A DNA stretch of 64,000 nt, taken from NCBI GenBank assembly GCA_011523835.1, contig WTFZ01000051.1:1-64000 (forward strand), written 5' to 3'. Shown piece after piece: positions 18,330-28,439 of this stretch. Every line of letters begins with the position of its first letter. The first letter of the stretch is position 1. The stretch comes from Synechococcus sp. CO36386bin_29. GTDB lineage: Bacteria > Cyanobacteriota > Cyanobacteriia > PCC-6307 > Cyanobiaceae. Position numbers and translations under genes: made by a program. The notes under the pieces were generated by a model. That model saw only the letters and a program-made list of their open reading frames with translations. It was not told the DNA's origin and made no database searches.

Positions 18330-19472
18330 ATGTCTCATCAACGTTTGCTTTATCTGGACCACATTAAAGCCTTCATGGTTGCTCTGGTTATTGCGCTCCA
18401 TGTTCCAATTGCCTTTTTTCCGACGGGCTGGAGTGGGGTCCGTATTCCCATTGAAGGAGTGGTGGGGGCAGGATTTATAGGATTCTTCAATTGGTATATC
18501 TATGCCATTAATTCTTTCATCATGCCAATGATGTTTTTAATTTCGGGTTATTTTGTTCCTCGATCAGTGCACAAGAAGGGAGTTGTGCAGTATTTGAAAG
18601 CTCGACTGATCCGCCTCGGTTTACCATTTATTTTTGGTTTATTCATTATTAATAATTTGTCGCTTTTGATCGGTAGGATCTCCCCTTCGAGTCCACTGGA
18701 GTTTTTGTCTCTGAGCGATATTCCATTCAACAGAATCGGTGTCTTGTGGTTTTTGATGGTTCTGCTCGTATTTGATTTGATCTATTGTGCTTGGGTGAAG
18801 TTGCGGGGTGATTGCAATGTCGTTGATATAGATAGTCCAGCGCCCACAATGCGTTCATGGGTAATCAGTGCTGTCGTTTTAGGATGCATTGAGGTGGTTA
18901 TGTCAATACAAACTGATCTCTGGGCTTTTTTACGCAGCACGCCTTTGAATGGACTGGGCTTTCAGGGAATGCATGTATTGACCTATGCATTTTTATTCTT
19001 TATTGGATGCAAAGCGTCGTTTCATCGCTGGTTTGAGCGGCTTGATCCGCATCTGGTCATAAAGTGGTTCCGATTGTCGATGTTTCTGCTTCTTAGCCAA
19101 TTCGGTGTTTCGATGGTGCTTCTGAATATGACGCTGACTTTCAATACCGACATTTTCAAAAACCCAGTATCACTTATTTTGTTTGGACAGTTTATTTATC
19201 CTGCGATCGCATGGGGAATCTTGTCGTATCTAATCATGTGGTTTCACAGACATGAAGGCTGCTTTGGGCAATGGTTGTCAGTTGCAGGATCGAACAGCTA
19301 CGGGGCCTATGTGATTCATCCAATGGTATTGGTGTTGGTTTTGATGGCGGTCGGTTTCATTGGACTCAATCCTTGGCTGACTGCACTCAATGCAATCGTG
19401 CTGACAACTCTTTTTTCGTTCGGTTTTGCAGGGCTACTTAGAAGGGTTCCTGTCGTAGCAAGGATCCTTTGA
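18330..19472 (+). CDS. Acyltransferase 3 family membrane protein
   Basis: MSHQRLLYLDHIKAFMVALVIALHVPIAFF..., SNSYGAYVIHPMVLVLVLM; about 10 TMs. Confidence 0.8.
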   Translation: MSHQRLLYLDHIKAFMVALVIALHVPIAFFPTGWSGVRIPIEGVVGAGFIGFFNWYIYAINSFIMPMMFLISGYFVPRSVHKKGVVQYLKARLIRLGLPFIFGLFIINNLSLLIGRISPSSPLEFLSLSDIPFNRIGVLWFLMVLLVFDLIYCAWVKLRGDCNVVDIDSPAPTMRSWVISAVVLGCIEVVMSIQTDLWAFLRSTPLNGLGFQGMHVLTYAFLFFIGCKASFHRWFERLDPHLVIKWFRLSMFLLLSQFGVSMVLLNMTLTFNTDIFKNPVSLILFGQFIYPAIAWGILSYLIMWFHRHEGCFGQWLSVAGSNSYGAYVIHPMVLVLVLMAVGFIGLNPWLTALNAIVLTTLFSFGFAGLLRRVPVVARIL

Positions 19473-19563
19473 ATCGACAGATCTTTGCTGACTTTGTATT
19501 CATCTACACATAGTTCAAGAATTAAGCATCTTCGAATGCCATTCTTTTTTCAACGACTTCGTC

Positions 19564-19881
19564 TCAGTCTCGTTGTCGCCAATCATCCGGTTTGTCTTGG
19601 CTGAAGAAATCGGCAATGTCATCGGCTCCTCGAAAATTGTTGCGATGATTTCGTGGGTCGACAAAGCCGATGTCCATCTGATTCAAAAAATCATCAAAGT
19701 CACCGGGTTGCATAGTTGGTTTGGCGGCACTTCGCCTTGCCTTGCGCAGCATCTCTCCTGCTGAGCCATTGGCTTTAGCAAGTTTTGACACCCAAATCAT
19801 TTCCTCAAGTTCAACTTCAGCAGCTTTTGCTATTCGATTGCAAATTGACTCTAGCTTTAGTCGTTGTTTTGTGCTCAGCAT
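19564..19881 (-). CDS. Hypothetical protein
   Basis: 105-aa ORF in AT-rich segment; no family recognised. Confidence 0.4.
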   Translation of the reverse strand: MLSTKQRLKLESICNRIAKAAEVELEEMIWVSKLAKANGSAGEMLRKARRSAAKPTMQPGDFDDFLNQMDIGFVDPRNHRNNFRGADDIADFFSQDKPDDWRQRD

Positions 19882-20184
19882 ACGACTTTGGTTATTACTA
19901 ACTAATCCTAGCGAGCCTTATTTCTTGTTCAGTAAATAATGATGCACTTTCGGTGAATACTGTTTTGTGTGCTTTTGGTGATCGCCTTTGTTTTTCGTCC
20001 CGAAATCCTTAAAATGAAGTGTTTTTGAGTGCACGCTCATAGTGCTGATAGCGTCTTTGCGGCACTTGTTTGATGCGGTAATCGCTCAGGCGATCTGTTG
20101 AAATGCAGGTTTTTGGGTCACTTGTCTTTCCTTTGACGATGGAAAACAGTCGAACAACAATGGTTTTGGCTGAGTGAATAGTTG

Positions 20185-22572
20185 CTACTGCTCTTGGTTC
20201 AGCGCTTCACGCATCATTCGCTCGACTCGTTCCTGCACGGATTCGTTGGTCATCCGGTTGTTCAAGCGTTCCACCAGTAGGGGAAAGGCAAGTGGCCCTG
20301 GACGCGGCGTGGGGCAATGCAGGGTGTCGCCATTGCGTATTCGTTGTAAAGCGGATCGCAGGCGAGGGAGCTCGAGCTGCTCCTGCATTACTTCGTCTCT
20401 AGCCTGCCGAAGCAGAAGGTTGTTGGGCTCGTGCTTGCTGAACACGTCCCAAAGAAGAGAACCGCTGATCTGCAGTTGGCCGGTGGATTTGTTCTGCCCA
20501 GGGAATCCCTGCACCAACAGGCCGGCCACCTGGGCAATGCTGCGAAACCGGCGTTTGCAGAGTTCCGAGAGGTTCAACGCCTGCTCGAGATCCCTCTCCA
20601 GCGCTGCGTCATCCAGCAGCTCATCGAGATGGTCCTCCAGAAGCTGGTCCATGGGGTACCCCCTGGGTGCCAGCAGTTCAAATCCGTAATCGTTCACTGA
20701 CACGGTGATCGTTCCCCGTTGCACCCGTGTCAGTCGCGTCGCCCAGAGAAAGCCGAGACCTTCATGCACGAACCGGCCTTCAAAGGGATAGGCGTAAAGA
20801 TGCATGCCCTCCCGCGTTCGGCACGTTTCAATCAGCAGCTGGTTGCTTTCCGGAAGAGTGGAGAGATCCATTTGCCGTGCAAAGAGAGGTTCAAGAGCCT
20901 TGAGTTCCGGGGTGTCGAGCTCTCCCCGCCCGGCTCGGGCGACCTCTTCTCGGAGATGATGGGTCAGTAGATCGGACAGCGACATCTGCCCGCCGGCCCA
21001 GGCGGGCACTGCGGTGCTCTTTTTGGTGGTGTTTTTCACATAAGCCGTCATTTCCCGCAGACGCACAAACTCCAGCTGGCGTCCGGCAAAGAAAAACACA
21101 TCCTTGGGTTTCAGCTGGCTGATGAAATTTTCTTCGACATGGCCGAGCACCGAACCGCGCACAAAGCGCACGCGGATTGATGGAGCGGAGGTGATCGTGC
21201 CGATGTTGAAGCGGTGCAGCCTGGCTATGGCGCTTTCACGAACCACAAAACGACCGTCGTCGGTAGCTTCCAATTTCCGGTAGCGGGGATACGCCCCGAG
21301 GCAATCGCCTCCTTTCTCGAGAAAGCGAAGGCACCACTGCCAATCGCTGTCGCTGAGTTGTCGGTAGCTGGCCGTGGTGCGAATTGCCTCCAAGGTTGAT
21401 TCAGGCTTGAAGCCAGGTCCGCAGGCGAGGGTCGTGAGGTGCTGCAACAGCACATCCAGGGGTGCCCGGGGCGGGCGTCGTTCCTCCACCAGACCGTCGT
21501 CCAGTCCGCGGCGTACGGCACTGAGTTCAAGTAGTTCCAGGGCGTTGGTCGGCATGAACAGCACTTTTGAGGTGCCTCCCGGAAGGTGGGCCGAGCGCCC
21601 GGCTCTCTGTAGCAGGCGGGCCAGATTCTTGGGAGAGCCGATCTGCACCACCTGTTCAACTGGCTGGAAATCAACTCCCAGATCCAGGGAGCTGGTGCAG
21701 ACGACCCAAAGCATGGTCCCAGATTTCACGGAGGCTTCAATCGCCTCGCGTTCGCTCCGATCCAAAGCGCTGTGATGGAGAGCCAGCAGTCCCTCCATCT
21801 CAGGGCAGGCATAGCGCAGGCACTGAAACCAGCGTTCCGCCTGGTTGCGGGTGTTGGTGAACAGCAGCGTGCTGGTGGTGGGAATCAAAGATCCCACCAG
21901 GTCTTCGTAGCGCCTGAGGCCGAGATGCCCTCCCCAGGGAAAGCCGTCAATGCTGTCAGGGAGGATGCTGCTCACGCTTAGTCCCCGCTTCGGGGCACCG
22001 GTGATCAGACAGGGTTCACAACGGCCTCCAAGGGCATGCCGTGCCGATTCCTCCAGATTGCCGATGGTGGCGCTGATCGCCCAGGTCTGTAGCCCGGGGC
22101 GTTGTTGTCGCAACCAACTGAGTGCCAGCTCTGCCTGAATCCCTCGCTTGCTGCCGATCAGTTCGTGCCATTCATCGAGGATGACAGTGTCGAGGGTCTG
22201 AAACAGGTGCTCGCAGTGGCGACCAGCCAGAAGCACGCAGAGCGACTCGGGCGTGGTGATCAGAATTTCCGGGGGCGATTTGATCTGGCGTGAGCGTTCA
22301 GCCGTTGGCGTGTCTCCATTGCGGATGGCGACCCTCAAAGGCCATTGCATGGCGGCAATCGGTTGTTGAATCGCCAGCGCGAGATCACGGCTCAGGGCGC
22401 GTAGGGGCGTGATGTAGAGCATCCGAACGCCCTTCTGCGCAGAGGGTGTCTGAAGCATGCGGGCGATTGAGCCCATCACGGCGGCATAGGTCTTGCCAGA
22501 CCCGGTGGGGACCTGGATTAGTCCACTTTGACCGTTCAGGTGAGCGTTCCAGGCCCTTCGCTGGAACGGCAT
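20185..22572 (-). CDS. Lhr-like DEAD/DEAH helicase (ligase-associated DNA damage response helicase)
   Basis: VPTGSGKTYAA, VILDEWHELIGSKRG, FTNTRNQAE, LQRAGRSAHLPG; DNA ligase and exonuclease partners nearby. Confidence 0.9.
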   Translation of the reverse strand: MPFQRRAWNAHLNGQSGLIQVPTGSGKTYAAVMGSIARMLQTPSAQKGVRMLYITPLRALSRDLALAIQQPIAAMQWPLRVAIRNGDTPTAERSRQIKSPPEILITTPESLCVLLAGRHCEHLFQTLDTVILDEWHELIGSKRGIQAELALSWLRQQRPGLQTWAISATIGNLEESARHALGGRCEPCLITGAPKRGLSVSSILPDSIDGFPWGGHLGLRRYEDLVGSLIPTTSTLLFTNTRNQAERWFQCLRYACPEMEGLLALHHSALDRSEREAIEASVKSGTMLWVVCTSSLDLGVDFQPVEQVVQIGSPKNLARLLQRAGRSAHLPGGTSKVLFMPTNALELLELSAVRRGLDDGLVEERRPPRAPLDVLLQHLTTLACGPGFKPESTLEAIRTTASYRQLSDSDWQWCLRFLEKGGDCLGAYPRYRKLEATDDGRFVVRESAIARLHRFNIGTITSAPSIRVRFVRGSVLGHVEENFISQLKPKDVFFFAGRQLEFVRLREMTAYVKNTTKKSTAVPAWAGGQMSLSDLLTHHLREEVARAGRGELDTPELKALEPLFARQMDLSTLPESNQLLIETCRTREGMHLYAYPFEGRFVHEGLGFLWATRLTRVQRGTITVSVNDYGFELLAPRGYPMDQLLEDHLDELLDDAALERDLEQALNLSELCKRRFRSIAQVAGLLVQGFPGQNKSTGQLQISGSLLWDVFSKHEPNNLLLRQARDEVMQEQLELPRLRSALQRIRNGDTLHCPTPRPGPLAFPLLVERLNNRMTNESVQERVERMMREALNQEQ

Positions 22573-22625
22573 GGGCGTCCAGCCTTGAAGCGCGAACCAG
22601 CTCTCAATGGGGATCAGGGAATCAG

Positions 22626-22835
22626 TCAGATCAGAATCACGGTGACGACAACAGCAGTCACGGCCAGAACAACAGCTGCGACAACGATGCCCGCAGCAAC
22701 GTTCCCTTTACGAATTTCGCCTCGGTAATCAAGAGGCGTCAAGCGGTCAAACAACCAGACCCCTCCAGCAATCAGCAACACCCCAGCAACAGTCCACAGC
22801 AGACTGAGCATGAGCTGGGCGATCGGTCCCTGCAT
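22626..22835 (-). CDS. DUF350 family membrane protein
   Basis: LDYRGEIRKGNVAAGIVVAAVVLAVTAVVV, two TMs. Confidence 0.7.
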   Translation of the reverse strand: MQGPIAQLMLSLLWTVAGVLLIAGGVWLFDRLTPLDYRGEIRKGNVAAGIVVAAVVLAVTAVVVTVILI

Positions 22836-22893
22836 CGGTCGTGGAGAGAGGGGTGTCGGAGTAACTTAATGCGACGCAGTCTGTCTGAAATCC

Positions 22894-23883
22894 ATGCAGC
22901 AGACAGTGACGCATCGTTCGTCAGAGGTTTCTCAGTTAAAGGCACCAGATGCATCGCTAACTTGCTGGCCCTTACTGGTTCTGATCATTCCGATCGGTCT
23001 CTTCGTGGCTTCTTTTTTCGATCGGAGCTCCACAGTCACGAAGCTGACGATGCCACTCACCAGTGCTGGACAGCCAGTGGTGTCTAAACCGTTTCAGCTT
23101 CCAAGCGTTAATGATCGTGTTTCGATCTCGACGGAATTTTCCGTTCCTCGGGACAGGGTTGTTTTTCTGTCTACAGAGTTGATTGATCATCAGGGAGTCG
23201 TTCAACTGCACTACGACAAGGAGGGTATTGCTCCCTCTAGTAATTCAGAATTTCTCGCGTTTCGGCCCAGTAAAGCCGGACTTTATCGATTACGTTATGA
23301 GGCTTATCTGCCCAGGGATCTGCAGGGACAGCCCGCGAATCTTAATGCGCCTGTTGTTGTCAAAAGTGTGATCACCAATGATCCCTTTGATGCTGGAATG
23401 CTCTTCAGCGGCTTCCTGGCGTCGTTCATCGTTAGTTTTTTGTATCTTTCACGGGTTTATTTCCGTGGAACACTCCAAGCGTCAGGATGGTGTAACAGTG
23501 AAGCCGAAGCGAGGCGCCTGACCCGTGGAGAGTACAGAAGCGGGCTGCTTAGAGTTCGCTTGATGGCAAGGTTTGAATTTTCAAGCCAGCTTTATTCACC
23601 GGAATTCCAGGCGGCAAAACTGGAGATTCTGAACGGATCAGGGCGCTTAGTTTTTCAAGGAATTGTTCCCTGTCGTGTCACACGGGATGATGAAGATTCA
23701 GATGTTTTCACTTTGCGTGCTGAACCACAGCTTTTCCATCTCGTGCAAGACAGTTATTTGCGGTTCGAAATGAGTCTTCCGACAATCCTCACTGATCGCA
23801 ATCCTGAGAGTGTCTGCATTCAGACCTGCGATGAGATTGTTCTTCCCTGGATGAAGAGCGTACGTGCCAGGTTGAATCCATGA
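22894..23883 (+). CDS. Membrane protein with extracytoplasmic domain, unknown function
   Basis: 329-aa ORF, TM near N-term and at about residue 170; stop overlaps next start (ATGA). Confidence 0.65.
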   Translation: MQQTVTHRSSEVSQLKAPDASLTCWPLLVLIIPIGLFVASFFDRSSTVTKLTMPLTSAGQPVVSKPFQLPSVNDRVSISTEFSVPRDRVVFLSTELIDHQGVVQLHYDKEGIAPSSNSEFLAFRPSKAGLYRLRYEAYLPRDLQGQPANLNAPVVVKSVITNDPFDAGMLFSGFLASFIVSFLYLSRVYFRGTLQASGWCNSEAEARRLTRGEYRSGLLRVRLMARFEFSSQLYSPEFQAAKLEILNGSGRLVFQGIVPCRVTRDDEDSDVFTLRAEPQLFHLVQDSYLRFEMSLPTILTDRNPESVCIQTCDEIVLPWMKSVRARLNP

Positions 23884-24155
23884 TCAAGCATCTTTTGCTG
23901 GCACTGAATGGAGGAATCGCTTTGCTGGCCATCTGTGCAGCGCTGACCAACGACAGCTCACCACAGCTGGGTTCAGGCTTGTTGCCATCGATCGACGGTG
24001 AGTATCGCGGTGCTTTTGTCGGTGGGCGCTGGGTCAACCGCAGCTCCCGGTTGGAAACGAACCGACTTCTCTATTACGGAGGCCATAGCGGTTCGTCTTA
24101 TGGCGGTGGCTATGGCGGCGGTGGCTATGGCGGTGGTGGATGGAGCGGCAAGTAA
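23880..24155 (+). CDS. Small glycine/tyrosine-rich C-terminal protein
   Basis: N-terminal hydrophobic segment; C-term GGHSGSSYGGGYGGGGYGGGGWSGK. Confidence 0.6.
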   Translation: MIKHLLLALNGGIALLAICAALTNDSSPQLGSGLLPSIDGEYRGAFVGGRWVNRSSRLETNRLLYYGGHSGSSYGGGYGGGGYGGGGWSGK

Positions 24156-25729
24156 CCGCTGCTGATCTCAGTCCCGTTCAGGTTCGGGTCCTGCTGGTCA
24201 CAGCCATGGTGTCCTCTGCGGCGGGTCTGACCCTGGAGCTGCTTCTGGTTGCCCAGGCCAGCTACCTGATGGGTGATGCAACCCTCGCCACCGGCGTGGT
24301 TGTCGGCACGTTTCTGGCGTCCATGGGAGTGGGCGCCTGGTTGACCGAATTCATCGGTTTGAAGGGGCAACCACTGGTGCGATTGCTAAGGGCCCTGATG
24401 CTTGTGGAGATCAGCCTCTTCCCGATCTGCCTGCTGGGTCCACTGGCTCTGTTCTGGCTGTTCTCGATCAATGCGCCGCTCTGGTTGGCGACCGTTCTGC
24501 TCACTGTGCTGGTTGGGGTTCTCGGCGGCATGGAGCTACCGCTGATCACACGCATGCTCGAAACCCAGGATCAGTTGCGTCGTGCTCTTGCCAGGGTCCT
24601 GGCTCTTGATTACTTCGGCTCTCTCATCGGCGCACTTGCCTTTCCTCTGGTCTTGCTGCCCTGGTTGGGCCTGCTTCCAACAGCTTCAGTCCTGGCGATT
24701 GTTCCCGTTGGATGCAGTCTGTCGCTGGCTCTGGTTTTCCCGAGCCTGCGTCGGTGGCGCAAACCCCTACTGGCACTGTTCCCCATGGCCACGGTGGCAG
24801 GTGTGCTGATCGCACCTATGGGCGATCGCATCGAGGATCGTTTTTATGGAGCTCGTGTAATTGAGAGGAAGCAGTCGCGGTTTCAACGCATCGTGATGAC
24901 CCGCAGAGGGGCCGATCTTCGGCTTTTTCTCGATGGAGATTTGCAGTTTTCAAGTCTCGATGAATACCGCTATCACGAAGCGTTGGTGCATCCAGCGATG
25001 GCATTGCACCCTGCACCGAGACGCATCCTTCTGATGGGCGCCGGTGATGGTCTGGCCTTGAGGGAAGTTCTGCGTTGGCCTGACGTCGAAACCGTTGATG
25101 TGGTGGAACTTGATCCAGAGGTCATCAAGCTTGCCCGCCGCCAGCCCTTGCTGCGTCGACTCAATGCCGACAGCCTGAGAGATCCAAGGGTTCAGCTTCA
25201 TTTTGGTGATGCCTATGCCCATCTGCGAAGCCATCACAGTCGTTACGACGTTGTGATTGCCGACTTTCCTGATCCGGATACGTTGCCTGTCGCTCGCCTC
25301 TACAGCATTGGTTTCTACCGAATCTTGCGTCAGCGGCTCAATCCGGAGGCAGTCGTGATCACGCAAGCCAGTACGCCCTTTCTTGCACCCCGTGTTCTTG
25401 CTTCGATTGAAGCCGGACTGCGCGGTGTTGGGTTTCATACGCGTCCTTACTCTGTGGCCATACCCAGTTTTGGTCCCTGGGGATTTGTGATCGCCCGGGA
25501 GAATCCATGGACCAATCTCTTCCGAACGATTCCGTTTTCAACCCGCTGGTTGGATGCAGATCAGCTCTCGGCACTGTTCATTTTCTCTCGTGATTTAAGG
25601 CCGGACGCGTCGGAGTCAGTTCAGGCCAATCGAATGACTCGTCCGATTCTGCTTGACTATCTGCGGGACGATCGTCGGCGCCGGTTGCAACAATCCAGTC
25701 CAGTAACTCCTCCGTTTACAAGCTTCTGA
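24140..25729 (+). CDS. Membrane-bound spermidine synthase-like protein
   Basis: N-terminal multi-TM half, then YHEALVHPAMALHPAPRRILLMGAGDGLALREVLRWPDVETVDVVELDPEV...DVVIADFPDPDT. Confidence 0.88.
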   Translation: MERQVTAADLSPVQVRVLLVTAMVSSAAGLTLELLLVAQASYLMGDATLATGVVVGTFLASMGVGAWLTEFIGLKGQPLVRLLRALMLVEISLFPICLLGPLALFWLFSINAPLWLATVLLTVLVGVLGGMELPLITRMLETQDQLRRALARVLALDYFGSLIGALAFPLVLLPWLGLLPTASVLAIVPVGCSLSLALVFPSLRRWRKPLLALFPMATVAGVLIAPMGDRIEDRFYGARVIERKQSRFQRIVMTRRGADLRLFLDGDLQFSSLDEYRYHEALVHPAMALHPAPRRILLMGAGDGLALREVLRWPDVETVDVVELDPEVIKLARRQPLLRRLNADSLRDPRVQLHFGDAYAHLRSHHSRYDVVIADFPDPDTLPVARLYSIGFYRILRQRLNPEAVVITQASTPFLAPRVLASIEAGLRGVGFHTRPYSVAIPSFGPWGFVIARENPWTNLFRTIPFSTRWLDADQLSALFIFSRDLRPDASESVQANRMTRPILLDYLRDDRRRRLQQSSPVTPPFTSF

Positions 25730-26334
25730 TGGCGTTTTTGATTTTTCTCTTCGTCGTAATTGCCTTCGTACTCTGGTTGTTGTCTCGCCACAGTATGGGT
25801 CGACGGCATCGGCCTCGGTCTGGTGGTTTGCCCGAACAGCGCACCTTGTTCAATCTTCAGGTGGGCGATGTTGTTCAACATGATTCGCGTGATTGGATTG
25901 TTGAAAACACGCTCGTTTTTGACCAGGGAAACTTCCAGTGGCAGGAGTATTACCTGAGGGATGGTGATGAGGGCGTCTGGCTTGTCGTTGTTGATGACGA
26001 TCGGATCGAACTCTCTTGGATGCACGAAGTCCCCCCGGGAGATGTACCCGTTTTGCCCCCCTTGCAAAATGAGCTTGTTTACAAGGGAATTCGTTATCGA
26101 CTTGTCGAAAATGGTTTTGCCAACTATCGCAAAACATCGCTCGGCAGTCAGCAAGAAGGTCCCTGTCGTTTTTACGACTATGTTGCACCTGTTGATCGTG
26201 TTCTCAGCGTCGAGATTTACTCTGCGACCGGATCTCGAGCCGATGACGGTGAGCTCGAATTGTGCGTCGGAGTTCGCATCACTCCGGAATCCCTCACCTT
26301 GCTTCCAGGAGATGGACGCAATGTCTACCGCTGA
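25729..26334 (+). CDS. DUF4178 family protein
   Basis: TFNLQ/LFNLQVGDVVQHDSRDWIVENTLVFDQGNFQWQEYYLRDGDEGVWLVVVDDD; TGATG overlap with preceding gene. Confidence 0.75.
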   Translation: MAFLIFLFVVIAFVLWLLSRHSMGRRHRPRSGGLPEQRTLFNLQVGDVVQHDSRDWIVENTLVFDQGNFQWQEYYLRDGDEGVWLVVVDDDRIELSWMHEVPPGDVPVLPPLQNELVYKGIRYRLVENGFANYRKTSLGSQQEGPCRFYDYVAPVDRVLSVEIYSATGSRADDGELELCVGVRITPESLTLLPGDGRNVYR

Positions 26335-28028
26335 GGTGAATGATCTTCGTCGCACAAGATCATTGCGTCGGTAATCGCGTTGGCACTTTCAGCCGAACGG
26401 TCCTGGCGCCATCGCAGGATTCTGGGAAATCGAACTGCCAGTCCACATTTATGTCTTTTGGATGGCTGAATTCCTTCGAAACCGATTTCAAACACCAGCT
26501 CCGGGTGCACAGCGCGGGTGGGTCCGAATCGCTCCCGCGTGTTTGAACGAATCCAGCGATCGAGTTCGAGAATCTCCCGGTCGTTCAGGCCGGAGTAAGC
26601 CTTGGCAAAGGTCACGAGTTGATGGTGTTCAGGATCTGACGATCGACGGTCCCACAGTGCAAAGGTGTAATCCGTGAACAGATTGGCCCGGCGTCCACGT
26701 CCCGCCTGCGCGTAGATCAATACCGCATCCAGGGTCATGGGATCTCGCTTGTGTTTCCACCAGGGACCGCGTTTGCGCCCACTCAAGTAGGGGGACTGCA
26801 TCTGTTTCAGCATCAGTCCTTCAGCACCCTCCTGGACGGCCTGATGCCGGAGAGTGTCAAGGGTCTCCCATGCGCTCAGTCTCGCCCCGGCGCTGATGCG
26901 CAGCTGTCCTGCGGATCGTGGCGTGATCATGGGGGAGAGGAGTTCGTTCATCGCGTTCAACCGCTCTTCAAGCGTTCTGCTGCGACGATCCTGTCCTTGG
27001 CTTTCCAGCAGGTCATACGCCACGAAGCAGATCGGGCACTCCTCGCGCAGTTTGCGGCTCACACTCTTGCGTCCCAAACGACGCTGGAGATCACTGAAGG
27101 GCTGGGGCCGATTCGCATCAACTCTCCAGCAGATCACTTCGCCATCGAGAACAGTGTCATCCGGAAGGGAATCCGCCATCTCGATCAGTTCAGGAAACTG
27201 TTCATTGATCAGTTCCTCCCCACGACTCCAGAGATATGTTCCGGATTCGCGCTTGATCAGCTGACCCCGGATCCCATCCCATTTGTGTTCCACCCACCAG
27301 TCCTGGGCTGGAGTGTCCCGAAGGGTGTCGCTCTGAAGGGGGCTGGCCAGAAAGAAGGGATAGGGGACCGGTCCACGATTGACCCGCTCCGCTGCAGGTG
27401 CTGCCGTCAGTCCTTCAAACCAGCACTGCGACGGCTCCTGGGGTGCCATCAACCGTTCCAGGACTAAAGCCTCCTCGAGCGCAAACCCCTTGGCGATCGC
27501 TTTGACCACCAGACCTCTGGCAACTCCGATGCGGAAGCCTCCGGTAAGCAGCTTGTTGAACAGAAAATGGCGCTCGTCGGGAAGGGTGCTCCAGATCGTG
27601 AGCAGAGCGGCGCTCTGGAGCTGGGGTTCAAGTGCAGCCAGCGCTGGTAGCAGTTGTTCCATCCACCAATGCAGTGGTGGATGGGTCTCAATTGTGCTGA
27701 TCCATTGCTTCAGCGTGGGATCAACCGACTGTGGCGGGATCGCCCCCTTGAGCTGCGGCCAAAGCAGGGCCAGCGTTTCAGCGGAATCACCGACATGACT
27801 CTGGCAATCCTCGAAGAGCCAGTCGGGGATGGCGTCGCAGGCCTGAAGAACGTCCCGAAGTCGGCGACCGGTCATCAATCGCCTTCGCTTTTCGCCCATG
27901 AGCAGCAACGTGCTCCAGGCGTTGTCGTGGGCGTCGCCGGCGTGCAGATGCTCGGCGATCAGGTCAACCTTGCGCGTCGTGCCTGTGGATTGATCCAGGC
28001 TGTCAATCAACGTGGCAAAGGTCTCCAT
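26325..28028 (-). CDS. ATP-dependent DNA ligase
   Basis: EHKWDGIRGQLIKR (KxDG motif), DGEVICW, EGLMLKQMQSPYLSGRKRGPWWKHKRDPMTLDAVL. Confidence 0.92.
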   Translation of the reverse strand: METFATLIDSLDQSTGTTRKVDLIAEHLHAGDAHDNAWSTLLLMGEKRRRLMTGRRLRDVLQACDAIPDWLFEDCQSHVGDSAETLALLWPQLKGAIPPQSVDPTLKQWISTIETHPPLHWWMEQLLPALAALEPQLQSAALLTIWSTLPDERHFLFNKLLTGGFRIGVARGLVVKAIAKGFALEEALVLERLMAPQEPSQCWFEGLTAAPAAERVNRGPVPYPFFLASPLQSDTLRDTPAQDWWVEHKWDGIRGQLIKRESGTYLWSRGEELINEQFPELIEMADSLPDDTVLDGEVICWRVDANRPQPFSDLQRRLGRKSVSRKLREECPICFVAYDLLESQGQDRRSRTLEERLNAMNELLSPMITPRSAGQLRISAGARLSAWETLDTLRHQAVQEGAEGLMLKQMQSPYLSGRKRGPWWKHKRDPMTLDAVLIYAQAGRGRRANLFTDYTFALWDRRSSDPEHHQLVTFAKAYSGLNDREILELDRWIRSNTRERFGPTRAVHPELVFEIGFEGIQPSKRHKCGLAVRFPRILRWRQDRSAESANAITDAMILCDEDHSPQR

Positions 28029-28054
28029 AACCGTGCGGAAAGCCTGCGAGCCGC

Positions 28055-28411
28055 TCAGTAACTCCAGCGATTGAGGTTGCTGTTCTCAGGTCCAGTCACC
28101 TGCACATTGCATCCCTGCATCGACGAAGCAGCACGGTTGAAGTCCGACACGTAGGACTTCACATAGCTCCGATCGGCAAAGCGCTCGAGAGCCTGCTGGA
28201 CCTCCGCGAGCGCTTCTCCGATCTGATCTCTGCTGAGCACACCTTCATTCAGGCCCGTGCAGATGTCCGTCGCTGCGGACTTGCCTTGAGCGGGGAACAC
28301 GACACTGTTGATCTGTTCAATCGTGACGGTCGCAGTCTGAGCCGCCACCGGTGAACCCAGGACAACCAGAGTGGTACCAGCCTCCACCAGAGCAAGACGT
28401 CTTCGCAGCAT
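28055..28411 (-). CDS. Exported hypothetical protein
   Basis: MLRRRLALVEAGTTLVVLGSPVAAQ signal peptide. Confidence 0.5.
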   Translation of the reverse strand: MLRRRLALVEAGTTLVVLGSPVAAQTATVTIEQINSVVFPAQGKSAATDICTGLNEGVLSRDQIGEALAEVQQALERFADRSYVKSYVSDFNRAASSMQGCNVQVTGPENSNLNRWSY

Positions 28412-28439
28412 CGTGATGAAACGGTGCCTCGACCTTAGG

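Noticed and set aside
24085-24150. Repeat array of GGY/GGC codons as a possible DNA repeat element
   Set aside because: Explained by the glycine-rich coding C-terminus of the 91-aa protein.
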